From positions 806,001 to 870,000 of the forward strand of contig JANSWO010000001.1 in NCBI GenBank assembly GCA_024743435.1: a stretch of 64,000 nt of DNA. Reading direction: 5' to 3'. Position 1 is the first letter of the stretch; every line of letters begins with the position of its first letter. A program made the translations under genes and the position numbers. The notes under the pieces were generated by a model that saw nothing but the letters and a program-made list of their open reading frames with translations, was not told the DNA's origin and did no database searches. The stretch comes from Pseudomonadaceae bacterium. GTDB taxonomy: Bacteria; Pseudomonadota; Gammaproteobacteria; Pseudomonadales; Azotimanducaceae. This document shows positions 27,419 to 36,232 of this stretch, in pieces.

Positions 27419-28723
27419 ATGAGGGCGTGCAACGGAAAGGGGCTGCTGACAGCGGCGGCCATAGCAACAGTGCTGCTGGCCTTGGGCTGCGCACAGGATG
27501 TGACCACCGTTGCTGGTGCCAATGGTGCCGCCCCGGAGACCTCTCTGATGGAGCGCGCTCGGAATGTGCACGCCGAGGCACTGGTGCTCGATGCGCACGC
27601 GGACATCGTGCCGCCTGGAACCGTGTCGTCTTATGTCGGTCCGGACGGCTTGTCGAAAGTCGAGCCGGCGAAGATGCGCGCTGGGGGCGTTGATGCGGTG
27701 GTCATGTCCATTGCGGTCGGTCCTGGGCCCCGGGATGCGGACGGCTACGCCGATGCGAAGGCGACGGCTCTCACCAAGCTCGCCGCGGTACGGGAACTCA
27801 CCGACAACCCGAATGATGACGTTGTCCTCGCGCGCTCGGCTGACGAGATAGTCGCTGCGCATAAAGCTGGGCAGCGAGCGTTGATCCTTGGCTTTCAGAA
27901 CGCTCGGATTCTTGGCGAGGACGTCACCCAACTGAATGACTACTTTGATGCCGGCGCGCGAGTGTTTGCGCTAACGCACCTTGGTCACAACGACTTCGCC
28001 GACTCGTCTCGTCCGGTCTATATCGGTGAGCTTGGCGCGCACGAACCGGATGCCGAACATGACGGGCTGTCCGATCTTGGTGTTGCCGCCATCAAGCGAG
28101 TCAATGCCCTGGGTGGGGTAGTCGACATCTCCCAGCTGTCACGCCAAGCTGCTCTGCAGGTGATTGAGCTGTCGAGTGCGCCCGTGATCGCCAGTCATTC
28201 GAATATTCAGGCGTTGTCCAACGTTAATCGAAACCTGTCTGATGAGGAGCTGGATGCCATCGCAGCCAATGATGGGGTTGTGCACATCGCAGCATTTAAA
28301 GGTTATCTGATTGACCTTTCAGACCCTAAGCTCGATGCCGACATTCGCGCCGTGCGCCGCCGCGTTGGCATCGCTGAAGACTACGACTACCCGTTTGAGC
28401 TCTACTGGGAGCTGGATAGCGTTGCCGAACAGCGCGCGTTTGTCGCGGAGGTCAGTGCGCTACTTGGCCCGGCAACCGTTGCTCGCATGGTGGATCACAT
28501 CGACTACGCGGTGCAGCGCATGGGTATCGATCACGTCGGTATTGGCAATGACTTCAACCACGGCAGCGGGATCGTCGGTTTTCAGGACGCCAGCGAAGCG
28601 CTCAACGTGACCGCAGAGTTGCTGCGCCGTGACTACAGCGCCGGCGATATCGAGAAGATCTGGGGCGGAAACTTCCTGCGCGTTCTCCGAGCGGCAGAAG
28701 CTGCCGCTGAGTACAGGCGCTAA
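27419..28723 (+). CDS. Membrane dipeptidase (peptidase M19), lipoprotein
   Basis: A 434-residue renal-dipeptidase-type enzyme. It carries a lipoprotein signal peptide of about 24 residues ending in LLALGC, so it should be lipid-anchored on the periplasmic side. The zinc site begins at LVLDAHADIVPPG; FALTHLGHNDFADSS and VIASHSNIQAL hold further ligand or substrate residues, and HVGIGNDFNHGSG is typical of M19 C termini. Members hydrolyse dipeptides, including D-containing ones. It is transcribed alone, divergent from the phosphatase operon. Confidence 0.92.
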   Translation: MRACNGKGLLTAAAIATVLLALGCAQDVTTVAGANGAAPETSLMERARNVHAEALVLDAHADIVPPGTVSSYVGPDGLSKVEPAKMRAGGVDAVVMSIAVGPGPRDADGYADAKATALTKLAAVRELTDNPNDDVVLARSADEIVAAHKAGQRALILGFQNARILGEDVTQLNDYFDAGARVFALTHLGHNDFADSSRPVYIGELGAHEPDAEHDGLSDLGVAAIKRVNALGGVVDISQLSRQAALQVIELSSAPVIASHSNIQALSNVNRNLSDEELDAIAANDGVVHIAAFKGYLIDLSDPKLDADIRAVRRRVGIAEDYDYPFELYWELDSVAEQRAFVAEVSALLGPATVARMVDHIDYAVQRMGIDHVGIGNDFNHGSGIVGFQDASEALNVTAELLRRDYSAGDIEKIWGGNFLRVLRAAEAAAEYRR

Positions 28724-28734
28724 CTAACGCAGCG

Positions 28735-29586
28735 TTAACCTATCGGTAGACCCGCGCGGCGCGTATCCAGCATCAAGGGCTCACCGGTGTCGCGTTGCTG
28801 GTAGGTATGAATCCACTCCGAAACCCACTGGGGGTTCTCGGTTTCATCGGGATGGTGGCCTGGTAGCGTCGCTCGTAGCATGGCCGAGCCTGCATGCACG
28901 AAGAACTTGGCCACCATGTGCCACAGTGCCAGACGGCTTCGAAGGCTATGCCATTTGCCGTCTTTCTTGAGCATCGCCCGATAGCCCCGGCGCGATAGGA
29001 ACCCGACGTGCAGCGAGCCGCGGAGCAGGCCCCATACGCGCGGCAGCCACCTGCCAGACACTGACTGATACACATCGAAGGCAACCGATTTGTGCTCGGT
29101 CTCCTCCACCATGTGCCACAGCACAAGCGATGCAACCACGGGGTCCGCGCCGTGGAACAGCTCATCCCGATGATTGATCAGCCACTCGGTAATGCCCATG
29201 GTCATAGTCTCGAAACCGGCGGCGTAGGCCAGGCGCCACTCCAGCGACTTCTTGGCGAAGCGCTCGTAATCGCGCGTCATGGATGCCTCAACATCCGCCA
29301 GTTCCGGGTAGCCGTTCGCCTTCAACATCTCGTTGTAGCGGCGGTGGGTTGTGTAGTGTTGGGCTTCCTGACCAATGAAGTGACGCACGTCAGTTAGCAG
29401 GTCTTCATCCTCAATCTGTTCGACCGCCTCGCGCATGGTCTTGATGAGGAATGGCTCGAGGTAGGGCATGGCGAGGGAGGCGCCGTTGACCATGTGGCTC
29501 CATTCCGGTTGCTCGGGGTGCCAGATCGGTGCCGACTCCGGTGGAAAGTCGAAAGCCTGCTTGCGGATCTCAATATCGTGCGGCAT
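28735..29586 (-). CDS. PF10118-type predicted metal-dependent hydrolase
   Basis: A 283-residue protein with the helical ferritin-like pattern of PF10118. It has HFIGQEAQHYTTHRRYN (Glu/His metal residues) and SLVLWHMVEETEHKSVAFDVYQ (H, EE, H), which together look like a di-iron carboxylate site. Its function is not established. The ATG at 29586 overlaps the stop of the upstream membrane-protein gene as TGATG, so the two are translationally coupled; the frame extends to 29628 inside that gene. The pair is controlled from the divergent region shared with a TetR gene. Confidence 0.85.
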   Translation of the reverse strand: MPHDIEIRKQAFDFPPESAPIWHPEQPEWSHMVNGASLAMPYLEPFLIKTMREAVEQIEDEDLLTDVRHFIGQEAQHYTTHRRYNEMLKANGYPELADVEASMTRDYERFAKKSLEWRLAYAAGFETMTMGITEWLINHRDELFHGADPVVASLVLWHMVEETEHKSVAFDVYQSVSGRWLPRVWGLLRGSLHVGFLSRRGYRAMLKKDGKWHSLRSRLALWHMVAKFFVHAGSAMLRATLPGHHPDETENPQWVSEWIHTYQQRDTGEPLMLDTRRAGLPIG

Positions 29587-30086
29587 CAGCTGGCTCCCAA
29601 GTTTCGCGAGTCGCGATAGTGGCGCCATGCGCCAATCAACAGCAGTGCGAACGCGATGTGGACCGCGATCATCGCCGGCCAGCCACTAACGTAGATTAGG
29701 TTGTTGGCCAGGCTGTCACCAAACGGGCCGCCACCAAAGGCGAGGCCGCGCGTTCCAAACCAGGCGTTGGCGATGGCGGGCAGGGTGAACAGCCAGCCGA
29801 AGACGACTCCGCAATAAGCGAGCCATGACTGCTGTCTAGCCGACAGCGTCAGATAGGGCGAGATCAGCGCGATGCCCATCAGCAGCAGTCCATTCGTGAT
29901 GCCTTCCAGGTGCGCCATGATCCACGCTCTCGGCTCGCCCGGTACCTGGCCTTCGATGTGATTCAGTACGGGCCACAGATCGATCTCGCCCAGCAGTTGA
30001 AAGAAGTGCAGCCAGCCGCTGACTGCAGAGCTGGTCAACAGGCCAACGCCATTGAGAATTAGTAACGCCCTGTGTCTGTCACTCAT
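29586..30086 (-). CDS. Styrene-oxide-isomerase-like four-helix membrane protein
   Basis: A 166-residue inner-membrane protein with four hydrophobic segments. The stretch VPGEPRAWIMAHLEGITNG and the later TRGLAFG resemble styrene oxide isomerase StyC at matching spacing. H59 and N65 fall at the StyC positions I recall as haem ligand His58 and active-site Asn64. The StyC Asp95 and Tyr103 appear to be replaced by Phe and Ala. A strong GGGGAGGAGG ribosome site precedes the ATG. It is coupled to the PF10118 gene and divergent from tetR. The comparison is from memory, so family placement is likely but not proven. Confidence 0.7.
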   Translation of the reverse strand: MSDRHRALLILNGVGLLTSSAVSGWLHFFQLLGEIDLWPVLNHIEGQVPGEPRAWIMAHLEGITNGLLLMGIALISPYLTLSARQQSWLAYCGVVFGWLFTLPAIANAWFGTRGLAFGGGPFGDSLANNLIYVSGWPAMIAVHIAFALLLIGAWRHYRDSRNLGAS

Positions 30087-30114
30087 GTTTCCTCCTCCCC
30101 CGCGAATCGAAAAT

Positions 30115-30147
30115 TAGAGCGTTTACTCTAGTAGAGGGTTTACTCTA
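30115..30147. promoter_or_regulatory. Tandem operator between divergent genes
   Basis: Two copies of the 16-bp element TAGAG-N-GTTTA-CTCTA occur at 30115-30130 and 30132-30147, differing only at the base after TAGAG. Each has inverted arms TAGAG/CTCTA, and the copies are 17 bp centre to centre. They lie 29 bases upstream of the membrane-protein start and 54 bases upstream of the tetR start, where both promoters must be. This fits cooperative binding of the adjacent TetR protein. Confidence 0.75.
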
Positions 30148-30200
30148 AAATTGCGATCAAGCGAAATCAAGGCATTTGTTCGAAGGAGCCCGAGTGGCAG

Positions 30201-30848
30201 ATGGGTAATCGAGAGAAGATCATTCGTGGCGCCATCGAGTTGATGAACGCGCGAGGTAGTGCCGTCGGCACGAGCGCCCTCGCTGAGCATCTTGGTATCA
30301 GCCCCGGGAACCTCTACTACCACTTCCGAAATCGCGAGGCGATTGTCGCTGAGATTCTGACCAGGTGCGCCGATGATCTGCATGCGATTCTAGATGTGAG
30401 CGATCAGTCTGAAATCAGCCCTGAACGCTTCGCCAGCTGTTACGTAGGCGGTGTTCGAGTGCTCTTTGAGTACCGCTTTCTCTTCTCATCAGCCCTGGAA
30501 CTGGTATCCAGTGATGCGTCGTTGACTGCCGCCTACCGCAAGTTCAGCGAAACCAGCGTCGGTCAGCTCAAGCTGGCGCTAAGCCTGGCCCGAGCGGTTG
30601 CGGCATCGGAGCGGGCATTGACTGATGACGATGCGCGGCGGTTTTGCCAGAACATGTGGTTGATCTGGACAGGCTGGCCGCGATACGCCCAGGTGAACCT
30701 GGGCCGCGACATGGATCAAACAGATCAAATGGAGTGTTTGCGCCACCTGACCCTACTAATCGAGCCTTATGTGACACCAGCGTTTTTTCAGGCGGTGAGT
30801 GAGCAAGCTGTGCAGCAGTTTGCGCAGCCTCCGAAAACGCTGGCTTAG
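30201..30848 (+). CDS. TetR family transcriptional regulator
   Basis: A 215-residue regulator. The N terminus has SAVGTSALAEHLGIS and PGNLYYHFRNREAIVAEIL, a clear TetR helix-turn-helix. The C-terminal part resembles the AcrR-type domain that follows this HTH in fatty-acid or lipid regulators. It is divergent from the SOI-like and PF10118 genes over the tandem operator, so it most likely represses both itself and that pair. An AAGGAG lies 12 bases upstream of the ATG, a little far. Confidence 0.88.
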   Translation: MGNREKIIRGAIELMNARGSAVGTSALAEHLGISPGNLYYHFRNREAIVAEILTRCADDLHAILDVSDQSEISPERFASCYVGGVRVLFEYRFLFSSALELVSSDASLTAAYRKFSETSVGQLKLALSLARAVAASERALTDDDARRFCQNMWLIWTGWPRYAQVNLGRDMDQTDQMECLRHLTLLIEPYVTPAFFQAVSEQAVQQFAQPPKTLA

Positions 30849-30882
30849 GCCTTTGCTTATCGCCACGCGTGCTTCACGGGGA

Positions 30883-30891
30883 TGCTAAAAT
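30883..30891 (+). promoter_or_regulatory. Extended -10 promoter candidate for acnD
   Basis: TGCTAAAAT fits an extended -10 element (TG-N-TAAAAT), 30 bases upstream of the acnD ATG and after the tetR stop. No good -35 box is seen at normal spacing, as is usual for extended -10 promoters. Confidence 0.35.
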
Positions 30892-30921
30892 GGCGTCTCA
30901 TTACGGAGGCCCAGCCAATTC

Positions 30922-33531
30922 ATGAGTACGGCAATGAACAGCGATTACCGCAAATCCCTTCCCGGTACCGATCTGGACTATTTCGACACGCGTGAAGCGG
31001 TGGAAGCGATAAAGCCAGGCGCCTACGACGGGCTCCCATACACCTCACGAGTGTTGGCGGAGAACCTGGTGCGTCGGTGTCCACCGGAAAATCTGCGGGC
31101 CTCACTAGAGCAGATCATCGAGCGTAAGCGGGATCTGGACTTCCCCTGGTTTCCGGCGCGAGTGGTTTGCCATGACATTCTTGGTCAAACCGCGCTCGTG
31201 GACCTCGCAGGTTTGCGGGATGCGATCGCTGAGAAAGGTGGTGATCCGGCGCAGGTGAACCCGGTTGTGCCGACCCAGCTGATTGTGGATCACTCGCTGG
31301 CGGTCGAGCATGCTGGCTTTGAGGAAGACGCGTTCGAGAAGAATCGCGCCATCGAAGATCGCCGCAACGCGGATCGTTTTCACTTCATTGAATGGTGCAA
31401 GACCGCGTTTGAAAACGTCGATGTGATCCCTCCGGGCAATGGCATCATGCACCAGATCAACCTGGAGAAGATGTCGCCGGTTATTCACGATCGCGACGGC
31501 GTTGCCTTTCCCGATACGCTGGTTGGCACCGATTCTCACACGCCTCACGTTGACGCCCTGGGTGTCATAGCGCTTGGTGTCGGCGGGCTGGAAGCTGAGA
31601 ATGTCATGCTCGGCCGCGCCTCTTACATGCGCCTGCCTGACATCATCGGTGTCGAACTAACTGGTCAGCGTCAGGAAGGCATTACGGCAACGGATATCGT
31701 GCTGGCAATCACCGAGTTCCTGCGTAACGAGCGAGTCGTGTCCTCCTACCTCGAGTTCTACGGTGAAGGCGCTGAGCATCTGACGCTTGGCGACCGAGCG
31801 ACGATCTCGAACATGACGCCGGAGTTCGGCGCGTCTGCGGCGATGTTCTACATCGACCAGAAGACGATCGACTACCTGACGCTCACCGGCCGAGACGACA
31901 AGCAGGTGAAGCTGGTTGAAACCTACGCCAAAGAAACCGGCCTCTGGGCAGATACCCTGAAGAACGCTGAGTACGAACGCGTGCTGACGTTTGATCTGTC
32001 CTCGGTTGTACGTAACGTCGCCGGGCCATCGAACCCGCATCGTCGTGTCGCCACGAGTGAACTGGCAGCAAACGGCATCGCGGGCGTGGTTGAGAACGAA
32101 GAAGGCTTGATGCCGGATGGCGCGGTGATCATCGCTGCGATTACCAGCTGCACCAATACCAGTAACCCGAGAAACGTGATTGCCGCCGGTCTGCTGGCCC
32201 GCAACGCCAACGCTCGCGGCCTTGTCCGCAAGCCCTGGGTGAAGAGTTCGCTCGCGCCGGGCTCAAAAGCAGTCCAGCTCTATCTGGAGGAAGCCAACCT
32301 GCTGCCGGAGCTTGAAAAGCTCGGGTTCGGCATCGTCGCGTTCGCCTGCACAACCTGCAACGGCATGAGCGGCGCGTTAGATCCGGTTATTCAGAAAGAA
32401 GTGGTGGATCGGGATCTGTATGCGACCGCCGTGCTGTCAGGCAACCGCAACTTCGATGGCCGTATTCATCCCTATGCGAAGCAGGCGTTTCTCGCCTCGC
32501 CGCCGTTGGTCATCGCCTACGCGATTGCGGGCACCGTACGTGTGGATATCGAACGGGACGCGCTCGGCGTTGACTCCGACGGCAACCCGGTGACCTTGAA
32601 GGACATCTGGCCGACCGATGCCGAGATCGATGAAGTCGTCGCGGCTAGCGTGAAGCCTGAGCAGTTCCGGGCAGTCTACGATCCGATGTTTATCACGGTG
32701 AAAGACACGACCGACGCGCCCAGCCCGCTGTATGACTGGCGTCCGCAAACCACCTACATCCGTCGCCCGCCGTACTGGGAAGGCGCGCTGGCGGGTGAGC
32801 GTAGCCTCAAAGGCATGCGTCCGCTCGCGGTTTTGGGTGACAACATCACAACCGATCACCTGTCTCCGTCGAACGCGATCCTCGCCTCAAGTGCTGCGGG
32901 TGAGTATCTGGCGAAGATGGGACTGCCGGAGGAAGACTTCAATTCCTACGCAACTCACCGCGGTGACCACCTGACCGCCCAGCGCGCGACGTTCGCGAAC
33001 CCGAAGCTGCTGAACGAGATGGTCACTGAGAATGGTGAGATCGTCCAGGGTTCCCTCGCAAGGATCGAACCGGAAGGTGAAGTCACGCGCATGTGGGAAG
33101 CGATAGAAACCTACATGGAGCGCAGCCAGCCTCTGATCATCGTTGCCGGTGCTGACTACGGTCAGGGTTCTTCCCGGGACTGGGCGGCGAAAGGCGTTCG
33201 CCTGGCTGGCGTTGAAGCCATCATGGCCGAAGGCTTCGAGCGCATCCACCGAACCAATCTGATTGGTATGGGCGTACTGCCGCTTGAATTTAAGAATGGT
33301 GATACGCGGCACACCTACGGCATCGACGGTACCGAGACGTTTGATGTCGTCGGTGAGCCGACACCCGGTGCAGACCTTACGGTTGTCATCAACCGGAGTA
33401 ACGGTGAGCGCGTTGAAGTGCCGGTGAAGTGTCGTCTTGATACCGCCGAGGAAGTGTCGGTCTATGCCGCGGGCGGCGTTCTACAACGTTTTGCCCAGGA
33501 CTTTCTTGAATCATTCGCATCGGCCGGCTAG
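30922..33531 (+). CDS. acnD: Fe-S dependent 2-methylisocitrate dehydratase AcnD
   Basis: An 869-residue aconitase-superfamily enzyme. The iron-sulfur cysteines are in ITSCTNTSNPRNVIAA and FACTTCNGMSG. GTDSHTPHVDALGVIALGVGG and GADYGQGSSRDWAAKGVRLAG are aconitase signatures. Length and the following prpF gene identify AcnD rather than AcnA. In the methylcitrate cycle it dehydrates 2-methylcitrate to 2-methylaconitate, which PrpF isomerises. A GGAG lies upstream of ATG 30922; a second ATG is at 30934. prpC and prpB are not adjacent. Confidence 0.93.
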   Translation: MSTAMNSDYRKSLPGTDLDYFDTREAVEAIKPGAYDGLPYTSRVLAENLVRRCPPENLRASLEQIIERKRDLDFPWFPARVVCHDILGQTALVDLAGLRDAIAEKGGDPAQVNPVVPTQLIVDHSLAVEHAGFEEDAFEKNRAIEDRRNADRFHFIEWCKTAFENVDVIPPGNGIMHQINLEKMSPVIHDRDGVAFPDTLVGTDSHTPHVDALGVIALGVGGLEAENVMLGRASYMRLPDIIGVELTGQRQEGITATDIVLAITEFLRNERVVSSYLEFYGEGAEHLTLGDRATISNMTPEFGASAAMFYIDQKTIDYLTLTGRDDKQVKLVETYAKETGLWADTLKNAEYERVLTFDLSSVVRNVAGPSNPHRRVATSELAANGIAGVVENEEGLMPDGAVIIAAITSCTNTSNPRNVIAAGLLARNANARGLVRKPWVKSSLAPGSKAVQLYLEEANLLPELEKLGFGIVAFACTTCNGMSGALDPVIQKEVVDRDLYATAVLSGNRNFDGRIHPYAKQAFLASPPLVIAYAIAGTVRVDIERDALGVDSDGNPVTLKDIWPTDAEIDEVVAASVKPEQFRAVYDPMFITVKDTTDAPSPLYDWRPQTTYIRRPPYWEGALAGERSLKGMRPLAVLGDNITTDHLSPSNAILASSAAGEYLAKMGLPEEDFNSYATHRGDHLTAQRATFANPKLLNEMVTENGEIVQGSLARIEPEGEVTRMWEAIETYMERSQPLIIVAGADYGQGSSRDWAAKGVRLAGVEAIMAEGFERIHRTNLIGMGVLPLEFKNGDTRHTYGIDGTETFDVVGEPTPGADLTVVINRSNGERVEVPVKCRLDTAEEVSVYAAGGVLQRFAQDFLESFASAG

Positions 33532-33555
33532 TCGAGAGCATTTGGAGTAGTGACA

Positions 33556-34740
33556 ATGGCAAGCAAGCCGCAGATTCGAGTGCCGGCGACTTACATTCGT
33601 GGTGGCACGAGTAAAGGCGTCTTTTTCCTGGTGTCTGAGTTACCGGAAGCCGCCGCGCAGCCCGGGGCGGCACGGGATGCTCTGTTGCTCAGAGTGATCG
33701 GCAGCCCAGATCCGTACGGCAAGCAGACAGACGGCATGGGCGGGGCCACTTCCAGCACCAGCAAAACCGTTTTGATCTCGCCGAGTAGCAAAACTGATCA
33801 CGATGTTGACTATCTGTTCGGTCAGGTCGCGATAGACAAAGCGTTTGTCGACTGGAGCGGTAACTGCGGCAACCTGTCGGCTGCTGTTGGTGGCTACGCG
33901 ATCAGCAAAGGCCTGCTACCCAAAGATCGGGTTCCAGAAAACGGAGTCGCTGAAGTGCGCATCTGGCAGGCGAACATCGACAAGACGATTGTTGCTCATG
34001 TGCCGATTACAAACGGCGAGGTTCAGGAGACCGGCGACTTCGAGCTGGACGGCGTGACCTTTCCGGCAGCGGAAGTGCAGCTCGACTTCATGGATCCAGC
34101 CGACGATTCCGGCGGTTCGATGTTTCCCACCGGCAATGTTGTCGACAAACTCGTTGTGCCGGAGATCGGCTCCTTTGAAGTCACGATGATCAATGCCGGC
34201 ATCCCAACGATCTTTCTCAACGCGGCTGCACTCGGATACACGGGATGTGAGTTGCAGGACGACATCAACAACGATGATGAAGCTCTGCAGCGATTTGAAA
34301 CGATTCGCGCTTACGGCGCGGTGCAGATGGGGCTCATAGAATCCATCGATGAGGCCGCGTCGAGACAACACACGCCGAAGATCGCGATCGTAGCCCCTCC
34401 GGACAGTTACACCGCATCCAGTGGCAAGGTGATCGAAGAGGGCGACATAGACCTGCTCGTGCGCGCGCTATCGATGGGTAAGCTTCATCACGCGATGATG
34501 GGCACGGCTGCAGTGGCCATCGGTGCGGCGTCGGCTGTGCCAGGGACACTCGTCAATCTTGCCGCCGGCGGCGGTGATCGAGAATCGGTACGTTTTGGTC
34601 ACCCCTCAGGAACGCTGCGAGTTGGTGCCCAAGCCTCGCAGACTGATGGCCAATGGAGTGTCGTTAAAGCCAGCATGAGCCGAAGCGCCAGAACCTTGAT
34701 GGAAGGATGTGTGCTGGTGCCACGTGATGTGATCGGCTAG
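33556..34740 (+). CDS. prpF: 2-methylaconitate cis-trans isomerase PrpF
   Basis: A 394-residue PrpF/DUF453-family isomerase. The N-terminal IRVPATYIRGGTSKGVFF is a hallmark, followed by GNCGNLSAAVGGYAI and the C-terminal GHPSGTLRVGA. It converts the trans-type AcnD product to cis-2-methylaconitate, allowing hydration by aconitase. It begins 24 bases after the acnD stop with a GGAG site; a GTG at 33550 is also in frame. Together the two genes replace the PrpD step of propionate catabolism. Confidence 0.93.
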   Translation: MASKPQIRVPATYIRGGTSKGVFFLVSELPEAAAQPGAARDALLLRVIGSPDPYGKQTDGMGGATSSTSKTVLISPSSKTDHDVDYLFGQVAIDKAFVDWSGNCGNLSAAVGGYAISKGLLPKDRVPENGVAEVRIWQANIDKTIVAHVPITNGEVQETGDFELDGVTFPAAEVQLDFMDPADDSGGSMFPTGNVVDKLVVPEIGSFEVTMINAGIPTIFLNAAALGYTGCELQDDINNDDEALQRFETIRAYGAVQMGLIESIDEAASRQHTPKIAIVAPPDSYTASSGKVIEEGDIDLLVRALSMGKLHHAMMGTAAVAIGAASAVPGTLVNLAAGGGDRESVRFGHPSGTLRVGAQASQTDGQWSVVKASMSRSARTLMEGCVLVPRDVIG

Positions 34741-34889
34741 GACCGAGGAGCCCCAAGGTCTGCTGATACGTTTCTCAAGTCGTTCTGATCCAGGTGAGCT
34801 GGTTCAGAGTGCGTCTACGCCTAATGGTACATGCGACTAACCGTTCGACACCTCGAGCCATTGGCACCGAAACTTTGGACAGGAAATCC

Positions 34890-35699
34890 GTGAGCCGCGC
34901 GGGCTGGTGGTTTATCGCGCTACTGGTTCTGGTTGGTGTATGCACCTTCGCGCTTCTTAGCGGTGTGGTCCGTACCAATGAATCGGCCGTAGCTCGAGAC
35001 TTTCTCCGCGCCATTGCCCGCCAGGACGTCGACGCACTATTTACCCAGTTCCACCCCGCGCTGAGCGCTACCGTGGATCGGCGTTCGGTCGATCAGTGGC
35101 TGGCGGGCGTTCATCAGCAGATGGGGGCGCCGAGCGAAGTTGAGACGTTCTCGGCTCCAGCGACCTGGCGGATTGTGTGCCCGGATGGTTGTCGGGCCGG
35201 TTCGCGTCGGTTCGACTGGCAGGTGGACAGTGCGGCCGACGTGGATTTTGAGCGGGGTACTGCTCGAATCAGCCTCCGCAAAGTCGATGGTTTGATCACG
35301 GAGTTTACTTGGGCCACAGAATCAATGGACTGGCGCTGGCAGCCACGTCCTGATGACCTCATGAGCGCCCGCGAGCGGGCGCGAGAGTATCTGAGATTGC
35401 TAGCCGTGTCAGACCCCTGGGAGATTGCGGCGGCCGGGCCTGTGAATTTCATCGCGACCGGATACTCCCGTATCAGCTATGAGAAATCTTATCTGCAGAG
35501 TTTTCATGGCGACTCGAGCATCTGGCTCGATGCCGGCCATGAGCGCTTTCGTCTAGCCTCGGGCCAGTGGGCCGTACGCTTCAGATTTACCAATGCGCAT
35601 GATCGCGCGCCGGTCAGCGTACTCGTTCGATTTGACCTTTTCCGCGTTGAGGTCACCGGCCTTGAGAATGCGCACCCAATGATCGGTCGCCAATCGTAG
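34890..35699 (+). CDS. Hypothetical protein with N-terminal membrane anchor
   Basis: I do not recognise this gene. From a GTG at 34890 (AGGA six bases upstream) it encodes 269 residues: a short basic N terminus, one hydrophobic span (WWFIALLVLVGVCTFALL), then a soluble part. Residues after the anchor (ESAVARDFLRAIARQDVDALFTQFHPAL) resemble the start of an NTF2-like or DUF4878-type fold, and the rest has many beta-strand-like segments. The frame is open back to 34794 with less likely starts. Probably an exported, inner-membrane-anchored protein. It is transcribed after prpF and converges on the 35713 gene. Confidence 0.6.
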   Translation: MSRAGWWFIALLVLVGVCTFALLSGVVRTNESAVARDFLRAIARQDVDALFTQFHPALSATVDRRSVDQWLAGVHQQMGAPSEVETFSAPATWRIVCPDGCRAGSRRFDWQVDSAADVDFERGTARISLRKVDGLITEFTWATESMDWRWQPRPDDLMSARERAREYLRLLAVSDPWEIAAAGPVNFIATGYSRISYEKSYLQSFHGDSSIWLDAGHERFRLASGQWAVRFRFTNAHDRAPVSVLVRFDLFRVEVTGLENAHPMIGRQS

Positions 35700-35712
35700 A
35701 TACGGCCAGGTT

Positions 35713-36186
35713 CTAGCTCTCCGGTTCACATCGAAACACCGGAATCAGCCGCTGAGTTCGCGTTTGATAGTCTGCGTACGGCGCGTAGTGCTGTACGCAG
35801 ATCGGCCATGCAAGCGCTCTTTCTTCGCCGCTCAGCTCGCGCGCACGCAGAGCGCGTCGCGCTCCGCCTTGAGTGATGTGGATGTCGGGGTGCGCGATCA
35901 GGTTGTGATACCAAACGGGGTGTTTCGGCGCACCGCCCTGGCTCGCGACCAGCAGAAACGCATCGCCGTCGGGCACATACATCAGAGGAATTGTTCGCGC
36001 CTGTCCTGACTTGGCCCCCGTCATCTCGACGAGGCAAATAGGGTCGCCGGCGAGCTTGTTCATCAGCCGCCCGTTAGATGCGCGATAGACCGCAACGTTC
36101 AAACGGGTAAACGCTTTCAGAATCCACTTCGGTATTGCAGGGCCTTGCTCGCCCGATGCGTCAGTATTCTCGCTACCGTTTTTCAT
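35713..36186 (-). CDS. Deazaflavin-dependent nitroreductase family protein (Ddn-like split barrel)
   Basis: A 157-residue protein from the ATG at 36186, which has GGAGACG upstream. It contains ICLVEMTGAKSGQARTIPLMYVPDGDAFLLVASQGGAPKHPVWYHNLIAHPDI, the standard core of the F420H2-dependent Ddn/nitroreductase family. Most characterised members are actinobacterial quinone or nitroimidazole reductases; proteobacterial members are common but the cofactor is unproven. It sits 46 bases downstream of a lipoprotein gene on the same strand, so they are likely co-transcribed. Confidence 0.87.
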   Translation of the reverse strand: MKNGSENTDASGEQGPAIPKWILKAFTRLNVAVYRASNGRLMNKLAGDPICLVEMTGAKSGQARTIPLMYVPDGDAFLLVASQGGAPKHPVWYHNLIAHPDIHITQGGARRALRARELSGEERALAWPICVQHYAPYADYQTRTQRLIPVFRCEPES

Positions 36187-36232
36187 CACGTCTCCAACGC
36201 TTTGAGTGTTTTCAGCAGTGTCGTCGTCACCG

